DNA of 64,000 nt from Otis tarda. Lineage: Eukaryota; Chordata; Aves; Otidiformes; Otididae. The notes beneath the pieces were generated by a model. The model had not been told where the DNA came from and did not search any database. It saw only the letters and a list, made by a program, of their open reading frames with translations. This document shows positions 25,250 through 38,779 of the stretch, in pieces. A program made the translations under genes and the position numbers. The first letter of the stretch is position 1. Each line of letters starts with the position of its first letter. The stretch is taken from positions 70,424,463-70,488,462 of the forward strand of contig CM048554.1 of assembly GCA_026413225.1 (NCBI GenBank). The letters are read 5' to 3'.

Positions 25250-25972
25250 CATGGAATCATAGAATCATAAAATGTTTTGGCTTGGAAGGGGTCTTAAAGA
25301 TCATCTGGTTTCAACCCATCTGCCCTGGGCAGAGACACCTTCCACTAGACCAGGTCGCCCAAAGCCCCGTCCAACCTGACCTTGAACACTTCCAGGGATG
25401 GGGCATCCACAGCTTCTCTGGGCAACCTGTTCCAGTGCCTCACCACCTTCACTGTAAAGAATTTCTTCCTTATATCTAATCTAAATCTACTCTCTTCCAG
25501 TTTAAATTACCCTTTGTCCTATCACTACATGCCCTTCTCAAAAGTCCCTCTACGGCTTTCTTGTAGGCCCCCTTTAGGTACTGGAAGGCTGCTATAATGT
25601 GTCCCCGCAGCCTTCTCTTCTCCAGGCTGAATAGCCCCAACTCTCTCAGCCTGTCCTCACAGGAGAGGTGCTCCAGCCCTCTGATCATCTTCATGGCCCT
25701 CCTCTGGACTCACTCCAACAGATCCACGTCCTTATGTTGAGGGCTCCAGAGCTGGATGCAGCACTCCTGCTGGGGTTTCACGAGAGCAGAGTAGAGGGAC
25801 AGAATCACCTCTCTCGACCTGCTGGCCATGCTTCTTTTGATGCAGCCCAGGATGCAATTGTCCTTCTGGGCCGCTAGCTTGCATTGCTGGCTACTGTTGA
25901 GCTTCTCAACAGGAACAACACCCAACCAACATCCCCAAGTCCTTCTCCTCAGGGTTGCTCTCAAAAGTCACT
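25250..25972 (-). mobile_element. CR1 LINE, 3' part with RT C-terminus remnant
   Basis: This is the best-preserved CR1 in the window, on the minus strand. The left edge carries antisense terminal octamers (atggaatcatagaatcat), followed by the 3' UTR landmarks and then about 500 bp of ORF2. Read on the minus strand from 25964 downwards it encodes the CR1 reverse-transcriptase C-terminal region, including CILGCIKRSMASRSREVIL and, after the break, MKMIRGLEHLSCEDRLRELG and LFSLEKRRLRG. These match the conserved tail of CR1 ORF2 as I remember it. The frame is interrupted by a TGA at 25710-25712, and a short insertion seems present near 25895-25920. The element is 5'-truncated and non-functional. 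Clear homology ends near 25970. Confidence 0.96.
25476..25964 (-). pseudogene. Broken CR1 ORF2 (reverse transcriptase C-terminal part)
   Basis: Two open blocks in the same frame (25964 to 25713, then 25709 to 25476) are separated only by a TGA codon. The upstream block reads through SQQCKLAAQKDNCILGCIKR to a segment ending QHKDVDLLE; the downstream block resumes VQRRAMKMIRGLEHLSCED and continues to the frame's end near the 3' UTR. In the CR1 consensus I remember, an arginine codon stands where the TGA is, so a CGA to TGA transition at a CpG is the simplest explanation. The block lacks the RT catalytic core and the endonuclease, so it was dead on arrival through 5' truncation; the stop is later decay. 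Confidence 0.9.
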
Positions 25973-28900
25973 CCTAGTTCTAAGCAAACCACTTGCCTTT
26001 CAAACAGCCATTTCCTGATAAGTTTTAAGTATATATTGAGAAATGAATTAAAAACAAAGGCCTCAGTGTCTCATACAGTAACAGGCAGTGTGGACAGGTT
26101 CCTGTAACACATAATGCAGATATCGTGGGGCAGCTGCAGAAATCCTAATGAAGGTGTTACATGGTACTACTTTTGCCAGTTTCTCTTAAAATGAATCTTC
26201 ACTTTTACAGTTTTTTTTCACTGTAAGAAATGCTTTGTGCATATGTACAAAGTTGTTGATGTTGACTGTACATAAGCAAAGAAGGAATGTGTATAGTGCC
26301 AAAATATATTGACAATGATGATGACAGATCACAAGCAGGCTTAAGGCATCCGTTAGTGACTGAATAAAAAGAGCAGTTCGAGGCACTCCCTCCAAACAAA
26401 CCTTTATCTCCTCCTTCAGTGGTGTTGACTGTGAACACTACGGAAATCTCTGGGTGGCAATTTCCTGGACAGCCCCAGAGGAGCTGGGCTGCATTTGAAT
26501 CAGAACTTGAGTGTGGGAGGTAGGGTGGAGAAGGGAACAGAGGTACGTGGTATAGCTGCACTTATCTTCATAGCTATTCATCCGCCAAAGCAATGACAGC
26601 ATATAAAAGTGGCAATGTGATTTCACAGTTCTAATCTGGTTTATCATCATTTTTTCCAAGCAGTGTTTCAAAGCAGGCAGGGAGGGGAAATACACATTAA
26701 TGCTCTGTGCTGATTCATGACTAACCATGTTCAAAATGCGCAGTATTTTCCAGGAGAAGTGAGGGTTTTATGCCTTGTTATCTCTTCCATAACAGTACAA
26801 TGTTATCTAGAGCTGATATACGGAGAGCTTTTTTAAAAAAAAATAATGAAGATGTGTCTATTCACAGGAAGAAGTTATCCAAACATGCAGAAATACAATC
26901 TTATGCCTTTCTATTTAGGAAATTTACCTTTATTTATGAATTCACATTTGTGTCCAAATCCACAGACAGCGTAGAAAAGAAAATCCATCTAATAGGCCAG
27001 GATTGGAATAACATATTGCTGTGTGGATACATCTGATCAGCACTGTATACTCTATCTCAGGGTAAGTGACAAGATATACTTAGGTAGGTAAGGGTTTGGG
27101 CTGAAAACTGGTGCTTATTTGTGATGGAATTTGTTGAAAAATGGTTTGCAATAAGAAACTGATCTACAGCTTTAGAGACCGATGCGATTTGTTTATCCTG
27201 CAGCCAACATGCTCAGCTTGTCTGTTGTCTTTTCCCTGTCGCAGGCAAATAGCTGAAAATCAGGAAGACTGCTTTCATGGATTGACTGCATTAAACAGTT
27301 GCCAAGCTGAGAATCAGTTTAGTCCCCATTTATGGCTGGCTCAATCAAGTTGGCAATAAGTAGATAAGGCGCATCTTTTGATCCTCTTAGTTTCATCAAA
27401 TACAAATTAAGTATTCTAGCAACACAAATGCAATGGATAAAAATGGATTATCTCTAAGAAGACAATGAATAAAGACAAAGTCAAGCCATGCATGGCTGTG
27501 AATCTTGAACAGGACATAATAACAAATCTTTAGAGGCAGCAGTTAGCAGAACAACTCCAGTGCTAGTTCAGGATCAGGATATTAACAGCAAGAAAAGACA
27601 TTTCTAAATTAGCTCTGAAGCTCTTTCATTCTCTCCCTATACTTGGAGTTCTGCTAGCTAACAAACGTGTATTAGCTGTTTGTGTCTTAATTAGTTGTAA
27701 GTGCGAATATCCTGCTAACTAACTTAATCCGTTTGTTTTTAAATAGCTGCAATTGACGCTTGAAGGCCAGAGTATAGAAAGCTGGGACTTCAACTGAGTA
27801 GGATCTAGAAGTGCCTGCCTGGGAATGTCTATGTCTATGATAGCAAAGGGCTCCTTATCAGATAAGAGTGTAGGAAGATCTGTGGCTAGGAGCTGAAACT
27901 AAAGCAATTCATGCTAGAAATAAGGCACAGTTCTTGGAAGGTGAATAAAATTAACTTTTGGAACTACTTACCTAAAGACAGAGTGAATCATTTAGCCACT
28001 TGACATCTTTAAATTGAGATATATGTCTAAATTATATGCTGTAGTTCTGCCACAGGTTACTGGACCTGATGTAAAGTACCAAGGAAAAATATTCTATGAC
28101 CTGTATTATGCGAGAGGTCAGACTAGGGCATCCACATGGTCTCCCCAGGCTTTTTAGAACTATAAATGTGCATAGGTACAAAGGCAAGGAGGAATGGGTC
28201 CAGGCATGTATGAACCCTATCATTTTCCCATAAAGCCTAAGGGAGGTGGCATGACTCAACAAGACAGAGGATCAAAGTGCAGTTCAGCTACTGAACATTG
28301 ATGTTAGATTGAAAAGTGAAGAAAAAAGATTCCTGCAGTGACTCTTCGTTTTATGTTCCACATAGTCCTGATCAGCGCAACAGAGGACACCTGAAGCCAC
28401 CAGCCTCTGATCACAGGTTTGACTGAGCATAGAAAATGCCTGTGATATAGCTTTGAACAATTTAGTGTTTTGATGGGGAAATGTGCTTTTAAGACTTGCA
28501 TATTTCACCTTTCTCTTAACTAAATTAGCAATGAATATTTAAAAAATATCTCTCCACTCTTAAGACCAGGAAGATGTGCTCGTGGTACTCTGTGACTTTC
28601 ATTTGTATTGATATGTACAGAAACCTGAAGCCTCATGCAAAAGCAGATCAAGCATACTTATTGAAGGGTGAAGCAGTGCAAAAGAATGAACAGTGATGGT
28701 GGCCTCACTGGGGAGAAGAGAGTTTCTTTGGGATGCACCTAAATACATCTAAGATCCAATTAACAGATTATTCTAAATATAGGAACAATGCCAAAAATTT
28801 TAGTATATCTAATATCTCTTTTAATATCTTTTCCAAAGTGCACAATTATGTAATATTTTTCTGTAGTTTTTATTATCTAAGCCAGCCCTGACTTCATTCC

Positions 28901-31480
28901 AGCACAATCTGGGTTATAGTGCTAGACTGATAAAAAGCAAGAAGTTAATAATGAAGAATGAAACAACTGAGTGTTAGAGTTCGCTGTATACACAGACTGA
29001 AGATCCCACCTGTCTTTCAAAGACTGCTGTAGGCACAGATGTAATTGACACAACACAGGAGGTGGTTTCCCTTGACATCTTCACTGAGTGCAGAAAAATT
29101 TATGAAAAAACTTTGCCCAGACATGGTGAATTCTGTGAAAATGGCTACAATACAACTATGTGCACAATCGCAGAATGTTTGTGTGATCTCAGATTCAAAA
29201 GTAGACACTGAAGGCTTTCATAAGAGGGTATTGCACTGTTTTTAAGCTGCAACACTGACGATTAGGGGGAAAGGAATATGTACACCATTCCCAGAGGTAT
29301 ATAAATGCATACATCTACACTCACAGCTGCATTTACCATGATGCTGCACCACTAAGTGTTACGGCTAATGGACCATGTGTCTGCAAGGCTAAGTGGGAAG
29401 CTGAAGCTCATTATCCACCCATCCACCTCCCTAGCTTCATGGAAGCTGGTACACTGACGTCCCTGATGATCTTTTCTCCGGTTGTGTCCTGTCCAGAGTC
29501 TGTATTCAGTCTGGGACACTGCCAATTGCAAGCAACTTCATCTTAAATACAGAGCAGATGCGTAGGGTCTCACCTGCTCTGTGTGACAACACTGTCTTAC
29601 TCTCACTGGCTACCCAGACAACTTTTCCCACCTTTGGACTGCCTCTAGATGTACTGCTTTATAGTGTTTCTCTGAGTGATGAATATGCAGTCCTGGTGCC
29701 AAGGCATTATGTCTGAGGAGTGTCCTGACCCCCGTGTGGGTCTGGGAAGGTGAGAAAGTCTGGCAAATGCTGAATAACTGCTAGTCAATAAAGCTTTCAT
29801 GTCTCAAACAGCAGAGAATAAGTCTAAAAAAATGCTTTGAGGCAAAATGTGCAAGTAAAGCAGACAGAAAGGTTTGGCAGTTTAAGAACTGTATATAATT
29901 CAAGGGCAATAGTAGAGTCTAAGAGACAGCTATGGCAGCATGTGCAGGCACGAGATCAGCCTGCATTGATGGATAGGAGGGAAATTTCCTTCTGTTGGTA
30001 TCTTTTTTTTTCCTACAGTATCACGAGTGCAGAGGAAATGAGTGGAAGGTAGATGTCCATAACATTTCATCCTTAGATTTAGCATTCTGATTTATAATCA
30101 TCCCTTACATGATCTATTTGAGAGGACAAGGAAGACGCCTCCTGCCTATGTGGAGAAAGGATAGAAACATGTCTATTTAAAGCCAATGTTAAGCTACTAT
30201 ATTACTCTCTTAAAAGAAGGCAATAGCACTTGAAGGTATCAGACTGTAAGATGAGATTTTTGATCCACTTTGGAATGACAAGTGGAATCAATAGTGAGGA
30301 CTGGCACTCAGTGGTCTAGGCTGGAGAACTGTAGATTTGGAACTTTTTAAATTAATTCACCCATTCTCTTAATTTCTCCAAGAGATTTAAGTGAAAGGAA
30401 TTATTACCTGGCAGTCTGGGTTAGCAGATAAACCAAAACTACAGGGTTGGTGGCCCATGAGAAACAGACAGCAAATACAATTTTAAAAATGTTGTTTATG
30501 TTGAGCAAGGAAAAAATCTTCTCAATCTTTGACTTGAGAAAAAAAAACTCTTCTTGCTCTCTAACATTTTTTAGATGTGGAGATCTCTGTCTTTGCCAAA
30601 TATAGCTACTGCATTCAGTATATAGCTAATCGCTGCAGTTTTCACTTATCTGTGCTGTCTCTTGGTGTTTTTAAAGTCCAGTGTTGTTTTCCTTTTGCTA
30701 AGCAATGACTCCAAACATCCTTTATGTGGGAATGTTATTTAAGCATAACAAATATTTTGTACATGCTAACAATTCACTAAACAGTTTCTCTTTACCTTTA
30801 ATGACCTGTTGTAAAAACACTTGGATGATTCATTGAGGAGAAAATCAAGATAATGCAGGTCGTTTTGCAAATCCAAACATAAGCAGCAGCTTTTTCATCT
30901 CTGGAACAGGCAGTGCTTTAGGTGTGCTCACTGTCGGTCTGTGAGAGTGCCGAAGTGTTTGTCGTCTTTCCACTTCGTAAAGTCTGGTTTCATTATTTTA
31001 TAACTTCTGCCAAAATAATTCCTCTGGACTGCTAAAAATTAGCGGGAGGAGGTCTTAACCTAGAAACAGTCACTTGAAATTCAGTTTGAATAACCTTGGT
31101 TAGGCTGACTTTAGGGCACAGGAGGTGGAACTGCTTGCAGATTTACAAACACCTTTGGTTTGTTTAACTTCAAAATAGCGTTGAACATGCATTTTGCACC
31201 TTTGACAAGCACATGCATTCTGAGAGAAGAGGAAGGCAAGGCATTAGTCTAATCACAGAAGTGCTATGCTTTAAACAATAACTTCTCATTTGCAGTAATT
31301 ATTATTTTCCAGGGTTTTTCCTTTCAGTCTGAAAATTTGTTTCTTTGTACCACTTAGGAAACAGAATGATTCATACTATTTCTTTTTTTTTAATAAACAT
31401 ACAAGCCTGTAGGAAGTCAGTATATTACTGGCAGCAGGCACCTCTTCAGTTCGTCCTGGCAAAGACTCGTAAATTAACAG
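25973..31480. other. Unique AT-rich non-coding DNA
   Basis: No supported gene. Scattered splice-site-like sequences exist (for example a minus-strand donor at 27972-27967, preceded by TTTAG) but no coherent exon series. The stretch at about 30.56-31.34 kb is free of simple repeats and rich in short homeodomain-like AT motifs, which is compatible with a conserved non-coding element but not proof of one. Confidence 0.5.
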
Positions 31481-31545
31481 CTGGATCCAGTGCTCACTAA
31501 AGTTACTGGAGGGATTTCTACTGATTTCAGTGGACATTTGTTCAG
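31481..31545. repeat. Degraded palindromic repeat relic
   Basis: An imperfect inverted repeat runs from ctggatccagtgctcactaa on the left to ctgatttcagtggacatttg and ttcagg on the right, with about 17 of 28 arm positions pairing. The wording (gatccagtgc-cactaaagt; gatttcagtggacattt) follows the same vocabulary as the hairpin at 19.7 kb. I infer a decayed member of the same broad class of old amniote palindromic repeats. Confidence 0.5.
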
Positions 31546-34500
31546 GTTTGATATGTCTTTGATATGTGGCGCTGAGAACAAGGCTCTGATGAAGCAGTCC
31601 AGAACAAACAGGCAGACACTCCAGTGAAGGTGCGGTTAAGAGGAAAGCCATGCAATCTTTTTATGTCAGTGACTATGGGAGTGCTTGTCCTCTTTTTAAA
31701 AGCAACTTGACATTAATATTTAAAAAACAAAACATAACTGGGAAAATACAGATTCCTGCAAGCCCAAGTCTCAGTCATAAGTGTAACATTTGGTTATGGA
31801 CAGTGGATTTCTCCTCAGGCCAGCGCAAGGCATATGTGTTTGACCAGTTTCTGAAGACCCACATGGAAAATCAGTCAAGTGCGGGGCTTTTTCTTAACCT
31901 TGCTCTCAGGGCCCATAATTTCTGTGGAACAGCATACTTGTAACTTATGCAATCTTTTGCTTCTTTTAATATATTTTACTTATTTCATACATGAGCCTCT
32001 TAGATAACATTGACCATGTTAAGCACTTTGCCTGGTGCAGAAGCTGGACAAGTCCAGAAACTTCCCCAACACTAAAAATTGTCCTCAAGAAAACTGGAAG
32101 TAACAAGTTGCCTCCAACAGACAAAGGAAGAAATTTCTTTCCTACAGACAAGGGAATGCAGGCTGCTAGCATAGATGGCATTATATGCATGATACCACTT
32201 ACTGGCTATTTTGTTGCCAAAACCATCCAAAGCTCCTAATTAAGTTTTTTTTTTTCATCACAGGACACAGCTGCTGAAATATCCAGTAATTAATGCTGTG
32301 ATCATACATGCTTTTCACTTCTAGGCAGGAAGAGCGGTGACTCCTTACCAGTTTGGAAGCTGCTACAGCAAAGATGAGTGCAAGTTTATAGCATCTTTGA
32401 GCTTCCCTAGAAGCTCTTCTATTATTTGAGACAATCATATCATTATTCTGCAAACAAAAAGGAAATGCTGGCCAACTAGAAGTACAAAATAAGCCTTCAT
32501 ACATTTTGAAAAAAGAATAGAGGCTTTCAGATAAATTGCTTTTCCTTGCTGGGCCCTCTTTTGCTGTAGTTAATTATGAGTGGCATATATAAGAAAAGGC
32601 AAGCCAATAAGAAAAGTTTGCAGGCAACGCTAAGGAAGAGTCCTAATTCCCCTGGGCATTTTAGCATATTGTTGTACACCATTAACCAGTGGCTTTCCAA
32701 GTGATCTCACCAGGGTATCAACTATGTAGATGTCTTCAATGGATGCTTGTTCAAGCCTAATAATTACAGTTTAAAGAACAGTTGGCTATGCATTGTCTCA
32801 GTTAAAATCAAGACATGCATTTTGTTCCCACAAGAGATTGGACTGCTGGTTTTTTTTTCTACTGAGGAATGTATAATACAGAGTCCTGATGAACAATAGG
32901 AACCTGCGATCAAGACATAAGTTTTAGAATTGTTAATGTGGCTGAACAACAAGAGAGTATCTTTTGATATCACGAAGGTCATGAAGCAGGAAAAAATGAC
33001 ATGCACACATAATGAAAGGCCAAAATATATGAGACTACTGAAAATAACATTTAATTCCTATCAAAATATTTTATTTCTTATTCTCAGGGAAATTATAGTA
33101 AATTAATTGCACATGCAATTGTTTACAATTTAGACATGCCTTTGCTATAGGGAATGAGAGCAGAAATAGTGCAACAAGATAGTCACTTGAACTGCTGCTT
33201 CCTACAAAACCAAATGAAGCACAAAAGGAGCAGCTCAATAGAAAATTCTGCCTGCTGATAGGTAGCTTTTGTTAATGAGTGAACTCTATTTTCATCAGTC
33301 ATCTTGATGAAGGCAGGGATATAGAGTTAAGGTGGGTTTTATCAATGCACCTATCAATGACCCTTTATGTGTTAGGTGCTTACTCAATTGACTTACTTAT
33401 TGCTTACTCTCTTTCTGTAGCCCAAGGAGAGAGGCAAAGAGAGAGAAGAACATCTTCAGAAAGTTACTCATTCCATGCATTTTAGATACGGTCTTCACAT
33501 GCAGTGAATCAACATCTGGTGTTCTCTTTCTCTTACACTGACAGCTGCCTGGTACTTAGATGGCTAATTTAGGTGTACTCAGTTTCGCATTCACAGTAAA
33601 ACTGGAGCATTTTCTCTGAAGCTGACTGGGTTTTCCCACTTGTTTCAGTAATTCCAAAGTCTAACTCAGGGCTGTGGCAAGGGTGCATGAAAAGACCCAT
33701 CCAGGGCACCACTCGAATGGGGCAGGGAGGCCCAGGTGTCAGAAAGCACTGATGGCAACAGCATGGTCTGGCTGTGCCCTGTCTGACTCTAGTCTGAACA
33801 TGATGGAAACAAATAGCATTGAGGCGATGCGGTGGCATGACCTGGTTCCTCCTGCTGCTGCTGCTTAGAAGACTCATACTAATCTCGCCTAGAAAAGAGG
33901 AGGATGGCACGTATGGAGTAGAGTAGAGGAAGAAAAGGGAAGATGGCTCTGCTTGGCCCTACTCCTGAGCTGAAGCAGTCCCAAGATGACATCCTGCCCT
34001 CTGTGCCATAGGGCCCACCATGGCTTTGCCTGTGTGGGTAGTGTTAATGAATTTTGCATTTCCCAAAATGATCTTTTACCACTTGCATTCCATACTGACT
34101 TTGCAAGGAAAAACACAGTCCAGTAAGCATCACCTGGACACAGATGCATATGCATTCAGAAGCTTTTAACTATTGAGAACATCAGTCCTATCGAGAAAGT
34201 GTCATTCCTATTTTTTTACAAAATATCCCTGTGTAAATATTTCTTTGTCATTTAAAGCAGAGGTATGTTGGGAGGAGAGGAAGATCATACAGTACATTCT
34301 CCTTTTTTTGGGGACTAAGTTCTCCCAGTACAAACTCTGTATTATGTGCAATACAGGTATCATATAGATGCAAGTTTACTAATTGTTAACATTCAGTCAC
34401 CAGGAATCATCCATCATAAGTGATACTGAATGTAGTAAATTCAGTGGAAAGGAAAAGAAAAAAAAAAAGAAATAAAGACAACCCAAACATGTAACCAAGG

Positions 34501-37500
34501 TAAGATGTGATGCAACTTAAAATGCTGTAAAATATTATTGGATGTATGCTTAATACCACAAGTTTCTGAGTATGTTACTGATAAGCTCAGCATTATTAAG
34601 ATGATAAGCTTGAACTTTCTTTCTTTGCAGTATGATAGTATGACATGATTAACAATCCCGATTTTTTTTTTTTCAGAACAATTGATGGAGATCACTTGAA
34701 GACTGAATTGTTTACAGCTTGAATCAGTCACATTAGAGAACCTGTTTATTGAAAAGAACTCCTTAAGAGGCAGAAATACAGCTAATTGAGCATGAATTTC
34801 ACTGATTATTTTCTGTGAAGGCCTATTGTAGGTCAGGCTGTTCTCATCTACATTGGCTACTCTGCTAGTGATTTGCGAAGGCAGAACCTGAAGAATGCGA
34901 TGAGTCCTTCAGAAACCATCAAATAATCAGAAAGCTCTGAAATTTCTTAACTTTTCTTTTCGTTCAGCTAAAGTTAGCAATGACATTACCCTACTAACCA
35001 GAGAGGAACTCTATGTATGTTTTTGCTTTGGAGATTTTTTTGTAATCTTGCGTATTTCTGTTACTCTTGATTCCTACAATCACTGATATCAATTTAAGGA
35101 CTCAATAGCCTGAGCTGTTTCTTACCTCCAATTCCTTTGTGAAGATTTTTGCAACAAAGATCAGTGCTACAGTCTTTTACAGCTGCCAAAATCTCTGCAC
35201 AACCTTGAGAATATGTGAGAGCATCTCCCTGGCAACAGGTACCAGTTCAGAAATGCATACCATGCATATTGGCAAATTCCTATCTCTTTTTCTACCTACA
35301 CCACCATGTTTTCTAGATCAGAGATTGTGAGGAATTTAGTATTACCTGGATCTACTAACTACAAGCCATTATGCCTGTAGCTAACTGTCTGGGTTCCCTG
35401 GACTATGCACTAGAAAGAGTGTCAGAATCTGGATCCTGTGCATGCTGAGATGCTAATTTTTCAAGAGGTGTTCTCATCCAGCTAAGTGCCTATAGGTGCT
35501 GACTATTTTTTAATAAAAAAAAAAAAACAAACTAGATTAATACACATCTGGTATCAGATAAAGTTCATCTCACAAAGAATAAAAATCAGCTGTATATGTA
35601 GTTGATTAAGTAGAAACATTAACAGGCCATATTGTCTTCGAGTAGCTAGGAGTTTTATGGTTTTTTTTTAACTTTTTTTCCTTCCAAATAGAAGCCAGTA
35701 ATTGTGCTAAGGCAAATTTCTTATTTTTTAATATGAGATTTTCTAATTCTCTTGTTTTGTCAAGAAACAAAACCCATGACAGTAACCATACAGGGGGAAG
35801 TGCATGGAGGAGTCATCTCCTGTGTAAAGCAGAGGAGTGAGATATGAAGCTTGGGAAGAAGTGCTGCTGCAGGGGTCCTGGGTGTGAAATGAAGGATTGC
35901 AACTGGAAAGAGGTATCTGGGTCAGAGATAAAGCACAGAGTTATGGCTAGATGGCTCCAGTTGTGGAACAAATCAGGAGCTCCTGGGTATGAGGAAGCTA
36001 TCCTCCTCACATATGCTGTTGTGATCATGTCCTAAAGTGCTGAGATCTTAAAAGGCTCCCAGTAACCATAAGCTTCCTCTACTCTTAAAATCAGTGTTGT
36101 CTGGTGAATATTTCTCACTCTGCTCTGTCTCTGGGATCCCTTCTACCTTCATGTGTTCTGCTGTTCCTCCTGTGATTCTTCTCCCAGTAGCTTCTAATCA
36201 TGTGCCCTCTTGAACTGGTCCACAGGGAACCGACCCCGGAGCCCCTAATTCTTACAGGATGTATGTGAGGGAGCACAAAGAAACAGTATTCAACAACTTC
36301 TGGTCTCGAGAAATCTCATTCTGCCTGAAGTAGCTGACAACAGCAAGTGTGAATAGAGGAGAGTGAACAGAGTTTAAGCTTTGAGAAGCCAAGTTTCTTG
36401 GTTCTTATGATGATGTTTCTCCTGGATAATTCTGGGCAAAGGTTGAGCTATTGTCCTGCATCCCATTATTTTCTAAGAGCATTTCACCAAGAGCCTCAAC
36501 AGGAGCAGGAATGTTTTTGGGAGGAGATCAGAAAGTGCCAAGAAACATATCCATGAATGTCTGTCCAGGGTTGCTTGAATGATAATATAGACTTGTCATC
36601 ATTTTACTTGATACTTTCTGGAACATTAGTTTTGTAAAAAGAGAATAAAAAAAATTTCAAAATTCTTTCATATGCAAACGACTGAAACAGAAGAGTACCT
36701 TTGCATTGGGAGGATAGATGACGCATTACATGACCTGGAGAAACCGGACACAGTGTATATTGAAATAGCAGTGTTACGTGCTGGCCAGTAACATTTTTCA
36801 TCCGTTAGCTTTCTTGAAATAAACAATGAGATGTTATTGGCATTTTGAGATGACAGAGCACTTTTAGGTTGGCATTAAATAATGAACAGGCTAATTACAA
36901 TTGTCTTTGGTGGAAAAACTATGCAATCCATATTTGGAATCTAGTCTGTAAGAAAATCAGTTAGTTAACACAGAAGATTAACAAAACTTAGTTTGGTGAT
37001 TTGCCATTTTGGCCAATGCTTGGAACTAAATTTCTTATACACGCTAGCTATGTCAAAAATGACTCTTGATCTTTATTCACTAAGATCAAAGAAAAGAGTT
37101 GGAATTATGACAAACACTTGTCTATTTCTTTCTGCAATTGGAAGAATCTGGTAGGCGTTTATTCCTCTGAACGTCAAATAAGGTTATGTCCTCTTTTTCT
37201 CTCTGAGCTATTGCAGAATTTAGAGCTGAAACTGAGATTTAACAAAGTAAAAGCCATTCTCTCTGTATTATTTTTCTGAAATAAGGCTGTCCATGTATGC
37301 TGATGGAAATCAATCCAGGGAAAAAGAAGGTGCCAAAGCCACAGCTAGTATTAAAGTCAGCAGTACAACATTTTACTGAATCTGTAAGCTCTTGTTAAAT
37401 GCGAAACAACTATAAATTGTCGTTGTCAAAAGAAATAAACCATTAGATAAGGTTGGCTACTCAATCTGGCTAGCAATGTAATGAAGACACTGAAGATAAG

Positions 37501-38752
37501 ATTGGCTGCCTATGAAGGCAAATCCAGCAGCACACAGGGTGGTTACAACCTGCCTGTTGAAACAGCACATCTCACAAGTAGTGTTGATTCAAAAAACATA
37601 CTTAGGATGAAATGCTTCTTATTGTACAATGTCTTCAAGTGCTATTAATAGCTGTTCTCTCTCATATTAGGCTAATTAAATAAGTACACTTTAATTTCTG
37701 TCAGGGATTAATTTCCTTCCAGTTTTGAGTATGCAAATGGTTCAGGAGGATCTAACTGACATATTTTAAATCTGCAAGCTATTTGAACCCTTATTTTATG
37801 AATAACATTGATAAAGGCATCACTTTTTTTTTGTGTCCCAATTGCAGCTGAATTCATTTGTCTGCTGGATCATTCTTGCGTGCTCTTCACTCACTGAAGT
37901 GGATAGCTGGAGTTAGAGCTTGCAGCACTGAAACAATTTAGAACCTTTACTTTGTTTCATTATGAACAAATCCAGGCTTGCCAAAGCCTATTTCTGCTGC
38001 TTTTCTCACTTCATTTTGTAGCACAGCTGTTTTAAACTTCCTAAAAGGATTCAAGGCCGATCAGCTGGTATTTATTGGCTTCAGAGAATAAGCTAGCAGT
38101 ACATACTTTTGATGTTTAATAAAAAAGGAATGTTTGTTGTTAAACAGTTTTGGAAAATGTTTTAACCAGATTTAAGAGGGTGACAAATAACTGCGCTTTA
38201 AGAGAATTAATTTTAAAGAAAGTTTCTTTCTGTTTCCTGAAGGAATGCTTCTTTTGAAAAGATCAGATTTGTTGACTTCTCAAAGAGCCAGTACACCAAA
38301 AATGCTTTTGTTACTTCACTGGCTACTTGAGATTTCTTTTCTCTTGTAAGTAGTTCCCGAAAAGAAGACAAGAGTGAATACATTTTCCCAAGCAGAACTT
38401 TTTTACTTCTGAAAGGTGAAGGAAGAGGGAGGGCAAAGCACAAAATATACTGTGTTCTCTAAGCCTGAAATTCCAAAAAGATTTTCAGGAATCCCAGCTA
38501 AGTAAATGTAATATCCTGGCACAGCAGTGCTACAGAGCAGGTGATGAAAGCAAAAGCTGGCTAGTTAGGATGAGGCTTGCTGCCTCTTTTTACCAAGCTG
38601 TTTCCCATGTCTTTCTCCAGAAGACAGCAGAAACTTTGGAGAATCAGTAGAAGTCTTCTCCCCTTCTGCTGTCTGTCCCTTCTTTTTTTTTCTATCTGGC
38701 AGTGACGATTTTCAGCTATTCCTGTGGTGAACTTCAAAAAAACCCCCAAAAC

Positions 38753-38779
38753 GACAACAAAAAAAAAAAAAAGAAAGAA
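38753..38779. repeat. A-rich low-complexity tract
   Basis: A 14-A run is followed by AAAG-type units. Simple sequence only. Confidence 0.9.
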
